A DNA stretch of 64,000 nt, from positions 2,567,001 to 2,631,000 of the forward strand of contig NZ_JABWRZ020000001.1 in NCBI RefSeq assembly GCF_014269185.2. Direction: 5' to 3'. This DNA comes from Pseudomonas oryzicola. Its GTDB lineage: Bacteria > Pseudomonadota > Gammaproteobacteria > Pseudomonadales > Pseudomonadaceae. The notes below the pieces were generated by a model that saw nothing but the letters and a program-made list of their open reading frames with translations, was not told the DNA's origin and did not search any database. A program made the position numbers and the translations under genes. This document shows, piece by piece, positions 58,293 through 64,000 of this stretch. Each line of letters starts with the position of its first letter. Position 1 is the stretch's first letter.

Positions 58293-59435
58293 CTACAGCC
58301 CCGAAAGGATCTCGAAGGCTGCGCGCACGCGGGCTTCGTTCGGGTAATTGCGGTTGGCCAACAAGACGATGGCCAGTCGCTCGGCAGGCACGAACGCAGC
58401 GTAGGCACCGAAACCGTTGGTCGAGCCGGTCTTGTTGTACCAGGCTGCCGACAGCGCGGGCAGGGCGGGTTGCAAGCGCGTGGTCGCCTGCGGCTCGCGA
58501 ATGAGCCGTGAGCTGTTGCCGTCGACCAGGGTTGCCAGCGTGACTGGGTACGGGTAACGCTCCCAGCCCAGGCCCTGGGTCATGGCGCCGACCTGGAAGT
58601 AGCCCTGCCGGGTAATGGTTGTAGCTTGCGCCAGAGCAGGGGGCAGGCCTTCCGGTTGCAGGTAGAGGCGCACATAGCGCAGCAGGTCGCTGGCGCTGGT
58701 CTTGATGCCGTACGCCTCATCTGCGTACGGGCCGGGCCCGACCCGCACCGGCCTGTCGCTGGCGTCGTAGCCTTGGGCATACAGCCCCCGGGCGTCGGCC
58801 GGGACCTGCAGGTAGGTGTTCTGCAAGCCCATCTTCGCCAGCAAGCCTTCACTCATCAGGGTCGAGAACGGTTGATGCTGGGCACGAGCGGCCAGGTCGC
58901 CGAACAGCCCCAGGCTGGGGTTGGAATAGCAGCGCTGGGTGCCCGCTGCGGCCCGAGGTTGCCAGTGGCGGAAGAATTCGACTACCTGCTGCGCTGTCTG
59001 CACCGTATCCGGGAACTGCAAAGGCAGGCAGTCGGCGCTGTAGGCACCCAGGTCCAGCACGCTCGCCTCGCCGAGGGGCGCCCCGGCCAGTGCGGGGTGA
59101 TAACGCTTGGCCGGGGCGGCGAGGTCCAGCGTGCCCTCGGCGCTGGCCAGTGCGGCCAGGGTAGCGGTGTAGGTCTTGCTCAGCGAACCGATTTCAAACA
59201 GCGTGTCACGGCTGACTGGTACAGGGTCGTCCTTGCTGGCCACGCCATAGCTGAAGTAGTAGGCGTGGTCGCGGGCATAGACCGCCACGGCCATGCCGGA
59301 TATGCCTTGTTCCTGCATCAGCGGGCGGATGATCCGGTCGACCTTGGCCTGCAGCTGGTCGTCTGCCTTGGCGGCGCTGTGGCCCAGGGTGAAGGTGAGG
59401 GCGGCTGCAACTGCGGCCAGGCGGGGCAAGGGCAT
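58293..59435 (-). CDS. ampC: Class C beta-lactamase (AmpC)
   Basis: 380 residues with a signal peptide (SAAKA|DDQ). All class C motifs are present: S84-L-S-K87 (GSLSKTYTATL), Y170-S-N (CYSNPSLGLFGDLAA) and K335-T-G (YNKTGSTNGFGAY). It hydrolyses cephalosporins in the periplasm. No ampR is adjacent in the divergent position, where a bile-acid-symporter gene lies instead. Thus induction by AmpR, if any, must work from elsewhere. Confidence 0.94.
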   Translation of the reverse strand: MPLPRLAAVAAALTFTLGHSAAKADDQLQAKVDRIIRPLMQEQGISGMAVAVYARDHAYYFSYGVASKDDPVPVSRDTLFEIGSLSKTYTATLAALASAEGTLDLAAPAKRYHPALAGAPLGEASVLDLGAYSADCLPLQFPDTVQTAQQVVEFFRHWQPRAAAGTQRCYSNPSLGLFGDLAARAQHQPFSTLMSEGLLAKMGLQNTYLQVPADARGLYAQGYDASDRPVRVGPGPYADEAYGIKTSASDLLRYVRLYLQPEGLPPALAQATTITRQGYFQVGAMTQGLGWERYPYPVTLATLVDGNSSRLIREPQATTRLQPALPALSAAWYNKTGSTNGFGAYAAFVPAERLAIVLLANRNYPNEARVRAAFEILSGL

Positions 59436-59553
59436 GGGCGGGTCCTGTGCGGGAGGTGTCCGTTGGGCGATACCGGTGGGGGTTCCGGCGTTAGCGGCGA
59501 AAGGCCGAAGACCTTATCGTCTGCCCTTGCACGATGACAAGACGGAAACTGTG

Positions 59554-60543
59554 ATGAAATATTTGCGCTTGCTGTTCGACAATTTCACCCTGGCCTTGCT
59601 CGGGGTGGTACTGATCGCCACCGTGCTGCCTTGCTCGGGCGACGGCGCGGTGTATTTCGGCTGGCTGACCAACCTGGCGATCGGCTTGCTGTTCTTCCTG
59701 CATGGCGCCAAGCTGTCGCGGGAGGCAATCATTGCCGGTGCCGGGCACTGGCGCCTGCATGGGTTGGTGTTCGCCTGCACCTTCATGCTGTTTCCGCTGC
59801 TGGGCCTGGCGTTCAAACCGTTGTTCGTGCCGCTGGTGGGCAACGAACTGTACCTGGGCGTGCTGTACCTGTGTGCCTTGCCAGCCACCGTGCAGTCGGC
59901 CATCGCCTTCACCTCGCTGGCGCGGGGTAACGTACCAGCGGCCATCTGCAGCGCGGCGGCCTCGAGCCTGCTGGGCATCTTCCTCACGCCCTTGCTGGTG
60001 ATGCTACTGCTGGGCGCCAGCGGTGATACCGGCTCAGGCCTGGATGCGGTGCTGAAGATCACCCTGCAACTGCTGGTGCCGTTCGTGGCCGGGCAACTCG
60101 CGCGGCGCTGGATCGGCGCCTGGGTCAAGCGCAAAGCACGTTGGTTGAAGGTGGTGGACCAGGGCTCGATCCTGCTGGTGGTGTATACCGCCTTCAGCGA
60201 GGCGGTAGTTACCGGGCTGTGGCACACGGTATCGCCGCAGCATCTGGCCGGATTGTTTGGCGTATGCGCGATTTTGCTGACGGTGGTGCTGTTCGCTACC
60301 CACCAGTTGGGCAAACTGCTGGGTTTCGACCTGGAGGACCGCATTACCATCCTCTTCGCCGGCTCGAAGAAGAGCCTGGCCACCGGGGTACCGATGGCCC
60401 AGGTGCTGTTCGTTGGCAGTGGCATCGGTGCGATGATCCTGCCGCTGATGCTGTTCCACCAGATCCAGTTGATGGTCTGTGCGGTGCTGGCGCAACGTTA
60501 CGCCAGCCGTGAGCAGGGGGCCGAGGAGGCCTCTGCGGCCTGA
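59554..60543 (+). CDS. Bile acid:sodium symporter-like protein (YfeH/SBF-like)
   Basis: 329 residues from the ATG at 59554; the much longer upstream frame is a shadow of ampC. Nine to ten membrane segments; LAIGLLFFLHGAKLSREAI, LCALPATVQSAIAFTSLARGNVPAAICSAAASSLLGIFLTPL and FAGSKKSLATGVPMAQVLF are typical of the SBF_7 (YfeH) group. Transports an organic anion with Na+; substrate unknown. Confidence 0.9.
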   Translation: MKYLRLLFDNFTLALLGVVLIATVLPCSGDGAVYFGWLTNLAIGLLFFLHGAKLSREAIIAGAGHWRLHGLVFACTFMLFPLLGLAFKPLFVPLVGNELYLGVLYLCALPATVQSAIAFTSLARGNVPAAICSAAASSLLGIFLTPLLVMLLLGASGDTGSGLDAVLKITLQLLVPFVAGQLARRWIGAWVKRKARWLKVVDQGSILLVVYTAFSEAVVTGLWHTVSPQHLAGLFGVCAILLTVVLFATHQLGKLLGFDLEDRITILFAGSKKSLATGVPMAQVLFVGSGIGAMILPLMLFHQIQLMVCAVLAQRYASREQGAEEASAA

Positions 60544-60570
60544 CCGCTGCAGCCCGAGGCAGCGCAATCG

Positions 60571-61170
60571 CTACCTGGCCTGGCCCGAAGCGCGCTCGCG
60601 CAGCGCCTTGGCAACCTCGGCCTCGATCTTGTAGGCCGGGGCCTCCAGGTCGTCGTAATTGCGCGTATAGCGCCGGGCGAATTCCTCCACCCCAAGCTGC
60701 TGATACTGCTGCACGTGCTTGAGCTCATGTGCCCACAGCGCCACGTTGTCCTCGGCGTCGCTGGCCCGCCGGAAGATGATCGTGTCGATCAAGGTCACGG
60801 CATTCACATCGGGGTTCTGCAACAGCGCATTGGCGGCGCTGACCTGCTGTTCATCGCCTACCCGGTAGCGCGCCGCGTCCAGCACGGCAAAGTCATACCA
60901 GGGCTCGAGCTGCGCACGGATATGCAACGGTATCGGTTGCACGCCGTCGGCGGTGGCCTCGTCGCGGGCCTGCTGCAAGGCGTAGGTCAGGCTGGACGAG
61001 GCCATGCTTTCCACATCCTTGAGGATCTGCCCGGCCTGGCCGGGGTCGATCGGGGCGCAGAAACAGCCCATCAGGCAGACCTGATACTGCCCGGGCGGGC
61101 ACGCCTGGCCGGCCAGCGCAGGCTGGGCCAGCCCCAGCACAAGCCCCAGCAGCATAGTGATCCGCTTCAT
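60571..61170 (-). CDS. Secreted protein with HExxH motif (DUF4157-like)
   Basis: 199 residues from the ATG at 61170. Signal peptide (ALAGQ), then a cysteine-rich stretch (CPPGQYQVCLMGCFCAP). The HExxH zinc motif is H148-E149-x-x-H152 in LWAHELKHVQQYQQLG, as in DUF4157 proteins. Followed by RRYTRNYDDLEAPAYKIEAE. Could be a periplasmic metalloprotease or a fold relic. Starts 22 bases downstream of the XRE-cupin gene on the same strand. Confidence 0.75.
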   Translation of the reverse strand: MKRITMLLGLVLGLAQPALAGQACPPGQYQVCLMGCFCAPIDPGQAGQILKDVESMASSSLTYALQQARDEATADGVQPIPLHIRAQLEPWYDFAVLDAARYRVGDEQQVSAANALLQNPDVNAVTLIDTIIFRRASDAEDNVALWAHELKHVQQYQQLGVEEFARRYTRNYDDLEAPAYKIEAEVAKALRERASGQAR

Positions 61171-61191
61171 TCCGGGCCTGTTCAGCAAGGG

Positions 61192-61737
61192 TCAGAAATT
61201 CGCCGGAGTGTTGGCGCTGATGATCTCGGCCTCGTCCGGGCCGATGTTCTTGAAACTGTGCGGCAAGGTCGTGGGGATGTAGTAACCGTCGCCCGAGTTG
61301 AGCACGCTGACCTGGCCATCGACCCACAACTCGACGGTGCCGCGGGTGACCAGGCCACACTCTTCACCTTCGGCATGCACGATCGGCTCGCCCGAGTCAG
61401 CGCCCGGTGCATACAGTTCGCGCAGCATACGCATCTGCCGGCCTTCGACACTGGCGCCGACCAGCAGCATGCGCAGGCCGTTGCGCCCCAGGTCTGGCTG
61501 TTCGCCGGCACGGAACACGTAGCGCTCTTCGCGCACCGGTTCGTCGAAACTGAAGAACTCCGCCAGGCTCATGGGAATGCCTTCGAGCAGTTTTTTCAGG
61601 GAGCTGACCGAAGGGCTGACGCGATTCTGTTCGATCTGCGAGATCGTCGAATTGGTCAGCCCGCTGCGGCGGGCCAGTTCCCGTTGGGAGAGGTTGTTGC
61701 GTTCACGCACCAGTTTGAGTCGCGTCCCCGTGTCCAT
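61192..61737 (-). CDS. XRE-cupin transcriptional regulator (PuuR-like)
   Basis: 181 residues from the ATG at 61737; the longer frame adds an unlikely N-terminus. N-terminal helix-turn-helix (RLKLVRERNNLSQRELARRSGLTNSTISQIEQNRVSPSVSSLKKLLEG), then a C-terminal cupin_2 domain (EECGLVTRGTVELWVDG, YYIPTTLPHSFKNIG). Often controls polyamine or amino-acid catabolism. Here the target is not obvious. Confidence 0.9.
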   Translation of the reverse strand: MDTGTRLKLVRERNNLSQRELARRSGLTNSTISQIEQNRVSPSVSSLKKLLEGIPMSLAEFFSFDEPVREERYVFRAGEQPDLGRNGLRMLLVGASVEGRQMRMLRELYAPGADSGEPIVHAEGEECGLVTRGTVELWVDGQVSVLNSGDGYYIPTTLPHSFKNIGPDEAEIISANTPANF

Positions 61738-61819
61738 AGCCGCCTTGTAATCAAGAGGTGTCAAAAATAATGAGCGATGCGCATTAAAACACACTCTGCT
61801 CGCTTGCGCGCTGTGCTTG

Positions 61820-63025
61820 TCAGGCCCTTTGTTCGCGGGGCATCGGCCACAGCCCTACCAGCAGCAACAGGGCCGCAACGGCGAGGAACGGCAAGCGCGG
61901 GTCCAGCGCATACACCAGGGTGCCTGCCAGCGGCCCGACCACCGCGCCCATGCCCTGGGCCGCACCGATGGAACCGGCCGTGGCGCCTTGCTCCGAGGCG
62001 TGCATGGCATTTGCCGCCAGGGCGGAGAACGCCGGGAACACGAAGCCCATGCCCGCTGCCGCGACAAAGTAGCAGGCCCATAGCCACGGCGCGGTGGTTG
62101 CCAGCGCACCACAGGCAAAGCCCAGGGCCGCCAGCGTGGCACCGACCCGGATCATTTTCAGTGGCGGCCATTCCAGCTGGCGCAGCACCACTTGTGCCAG
62201 GATCAGCGCCACGCCTACCGTGGTCAGGGCAATTCCGGCAGCCTGGGCGGCTTCGGTCGGGCCCAGGTGCAGGCGGTCGAGGGCGAAGAAACCGACGATG
62301 ATCTGCGACACCGTGACACTGAGCATGGCGCAGAATGCCACCAGCAGCGGCCGGCGCAGGCGCGGGTCGGTCAGCCGCACCGGGCTGGGGGCATGGCGCT
62401 GCGGCAGCGCCTGCGGTTTGAGGCGCAGCAGCAGGACCAGGAAGGCGCAGGCCGGCAACAGCGACATGATGTGGAACGGCAGGCTCAGGCTATGCCGTGC
62501 CAGCAGCGCAGCCAGCGCTGGCCCGACCACCAGGCCGACGGCGTTGGCGGCGCCCAGCGCGGCCATGGCGCGGGCCCGGCGTTGTGGTTCGACGTGGTCG
62601 GCGATCAGCGCGTTGCAGCCCACTGGAATGGCGGCATAGAAGGCGCCGATGCAACCGCGTGCCACGGTCAGGCCGACGAACGCCAGGGTCGCTCCCGGTA
62701 GCCAGCGCAGAGCGCCTTCGACGAACAGGCACAACAGCCAGTAGGCCAGGGTGAAGCCGGCACTGCCCAGCAGCAGGACGCGTCGGCGGCCGAGGCGGTC
62801 CGCTGCGCGCCCCCAGGGGCGTGCCAGCAACACCCAGACCACACCCGCCACGGTCACCGCAGCACCGGCTTGCCAGGTGGCCATGCCAAGCTGCCGGGCA
62901 AGCGGGCCGATCAGGGCGACAAAAGCCATCATCGACAGGGTGCAGGCCATGTTGGCCAGCAACAGCGGCCGCAGGTTCAGCGTGCTGGCAGGCAGGAGAG
63001 TGGCAGGGTCCTTTGCAAGATTCAT
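61820..63025 (-). CDS. MFS transporter (drug/metabolite efflux type)
   Basis: 401 residues, 12 membrane segments. Motif A ARPWGRAADRLGRRRVLLLG between TM2 and TM3, motif C-like GAANAVGLVVGPALAALLA in TM5, and its repeat GAAQGMGAVVGPLAGTLV near the end. Motif C indicates an antiporter. Not clearly in an operon with the XRE gene (82-base gap). Confidence 0.9.
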   Translation of the reverse strand: MNLAKDPATLLPASTLNLRPLLLANMACTLSMMAFVALIGPLARQLGMATWQAGAAVTVAGVVWVLLARPWGRAADRLGRRRVLLLGSAGFTLAYWLLCLFVEGALRWLPGATLAFVGLTVARGCIGAFYAAIPVGCNALIADHVEPQRRARAMAALGAANAVGLVVGPALAALLARHSLSLPFHIMSLLPACAFLVLLLRLKPQALPQRHAPSPVRLTDPRLRRPLLVAFCAMLSVTVSQIIVGFFALDRLHLGPTEAAQAAGIALTTVGVALILAQVVLRQLEWPPLKMIRVGATLAALGFACGALATTAPWLWACYFVAAAGMGFVFPAFSALAANAMHASEQGATAGSIGAAQGMGAVVGPLAGTLVYALDPRLPFLAVAALLLLVGLWPMPREQRA

Positions 63026-63109
63026 CAGGCAGTCCAGGGCAGTACGGCAAACAGTAAGCCGAGTGGGTGGGCATTATCATCGATCGTCGAAGGCCCTGTC
63101 TGCTGCCGG

Positions 63110-63643
63110 TCACGGGGTGCGGCGCAGGGGGCCTGGCCACATGCTACGCAACACGCCGTCACGGCGCACCCACGCATGCATCAAGGCCGCGGCCAGGTGC
63201 ACCTGCACGGTGGCAAACAGCAGGTAGCCGGCCCAGCCGTGGGCCTGGCGCAACACGGCATACAGCTGCAAGTCGTGTGGAGCGATCGCCGGCAGGCCCA
63301 GCGGGGCTGGGTAACCACCCGCAGACAACATGCCCCAGCCCAGCAGTGGCATGCCCAGCATCAGGCCATACAGCAGCACATGCGAAGCCCCGGCCGCCCA
63401 ACGCTGCGGCGCCGGCAGGTTGTGCGGCAAAGGCGGGTGAGGCAGGGCCAGGCGCACCGTGATGCGCAGCACCACCAGCACCAGCAGGGCCAGGCCGGTG
63501 GCCTTGTGCAGGCTGAGCAGCAGGGTATGACGTGGCGACAGGTCCACGACCATGCTCACTCCGATGAACAACATGGCCAGGATCAGGAGGGCCATCAACC
63601 AATGCAACAGGCGGGCGATCGGGTGAAAGGCTTCGGGTCTCAT
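63110..63643 (-). CDS. Cytochrome b561
   Basis: 177 residues, four membrane segments with heme-ligand histidines (HPIARLLHWLMALLILAML, LLSLHKATGLALLVLVVLRI, VQVHLAAALMHAWVRRDGVLRSMWPG). Transfers electrons from ubiquinol in the inner membrane. Overlaps by four bases the end of the catalase-like gene upstream, so it may feed electrons to that peroxidase. Confidence 0.9.
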   Translation of the reverse strand: MRPEAFHPIARLLHWLMALLILAMLFIGVSMVVDLSPRHTLLLSLHKATGLALLVLVVLRITVRLALPHPPLPHNLPAPQRWAAGASHVLLYGLMLGMPLLGWGMLSAGGYPAPLGLPAIAPHDLQLYAVLRQAHGWAGYLLFATVQVHLAAALMHAWVRRDGVLRSMWPGPLRRTP

Positions 63644-64000
63644 GGCTGGGCTCCAGTGCTGAGCGATTCATGGCTGCGGCGGTTGAAGGATTCCGAATAG
63701 GCGGCGGAGCGCGCGGCGAGGATCGGGTCGTTGGACGCTTCTATACCTGCAGGCAGTATCAGCGGGTCGAAGTTGAGGTCACGGCAGGCACCTTGCTCGG
63801 GGGCGTCGACCTGTTCCAGCACCAGGGTGCCGGCATCCACGCTGCGCCGTTCGGCAGGCCAGGGGCGGGCAGGGTCGTCCAGCGCATCGCCCGGGGCGGC
63901 CAGGGCCAGGCGCAGGGTCCAGCGCAATGGGCCTTGGGCCAGGCGTTGCTGCAGGTCGTGTTGCAGGAACTGCTTGTCATCGACCTGGGCAGGTAACGCG
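63640..64000 (-). CDS. Catalase-family peroxidase, C-terminal part (partial)
   Basis: Open from the right edge to the stop at 63640; only the last 119 or so residues are visible. The end reads NFDPLILPAGIEASNDPILAARSAAYSESFNRR, the C-terminal signature of small periplasmic catalase-like peroxidases (SrpA type). Translationally coupled to the cytochrome b561 gene. The heme site and signal peptide lie outside the window. Confidence 0.8.
   Translation of the reverse strand, partial: ALPAQVDDKQFLQHDLQQRLAQGPLRWTLRLALAAPGDALDDPARPWPAERRSVDAGTLVLEQVDAPEQGACRDLNFDPLILPAGIEASNDPILAARSAAYSESFNRRSHESLSTGAQP

Overview
The window reads as a chromosomal segment of a fluorescent pseudomonad, most like the Pseudomonas putida group. 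The gene density is high, the GC content is high, and the gene set is typical of that group: a ureDABCE-hupE-FG urease operon, a fapABCDEF functional-amyloid operon, TRAP transport, an intrinsic class C beta-lactamase and Pseudomonas-style REP hairpins. There are no rRNA or tRNA genes, CRISPR arrays or insertion sequences that I can see.

Layout. 1-8.5 kb: an ArsB-type permease (cut by the window edge) with an MFS transporter, an MscS-type channel, a complete dctPQM TRAP transporter, and nhaA with a structured leader. 8.7-20.5 kb: an island that I read as a complete dimethylsulfoniopropionate (DMSP) catabolic locus. It holds acuI-acuR (minus strand) and dddR, dddD, dddB, dddC, dddT (plus strand), with a flavin monooxygenase at its edge. 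In this reading DddT imports DMSP, DddD releases DMS and makes 3-hydroxypropionate or its CoA ester, DddB oxidises this to malonate semialdehyde, and DddC makes acetyl-CoA. AcuI, under AcuR, removes toxic acryloyl-CoA. Two matching AGAC-N5-GTCT operators sit in front of acuR and acuI. 20.7-31.3 kb: a LysR/oxidoreductase pair, a two-gene unit of an unknown protein plus a MocR-like regulator lacking the PLP lysine, a LexA-boxed FAN1 nuclease plus iron-sulfur helicase operon, and nnrS. 31.5-38.3 kb: a lone tyrosine recombinase followed by the urease operon.

38.3-47 kb: a DUF899 protein, an LtaS-like membrane sulfatase, and the fap operon on the minus strand with a good sigma-54 promoter and a terminator. 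47-53.8 kb: nicotinamide riboside salvage (pnuC plus a NadR-like kinase), a Cache-domain chemoreceptor, uppP, a DUF1294 protein, YjbR and LysR genes, and azoR. 53.9-64 kb: an NCS1 permease, an EamA exporter, several small conserved proteins with terminators, ampC, a bile-acid-symporter-like protein, a secreted HExxH protein, an XRE-cupin regulator, an MFS transporter, and a cytochrome b561 plus catalase-like pair cut by the right edge.

Functions are assigned by reading the translated sequences and recalling families. No database search was run. Gene starts were moved from the longest open frame to the best ribosome-binding site wherever family length and context supported it.
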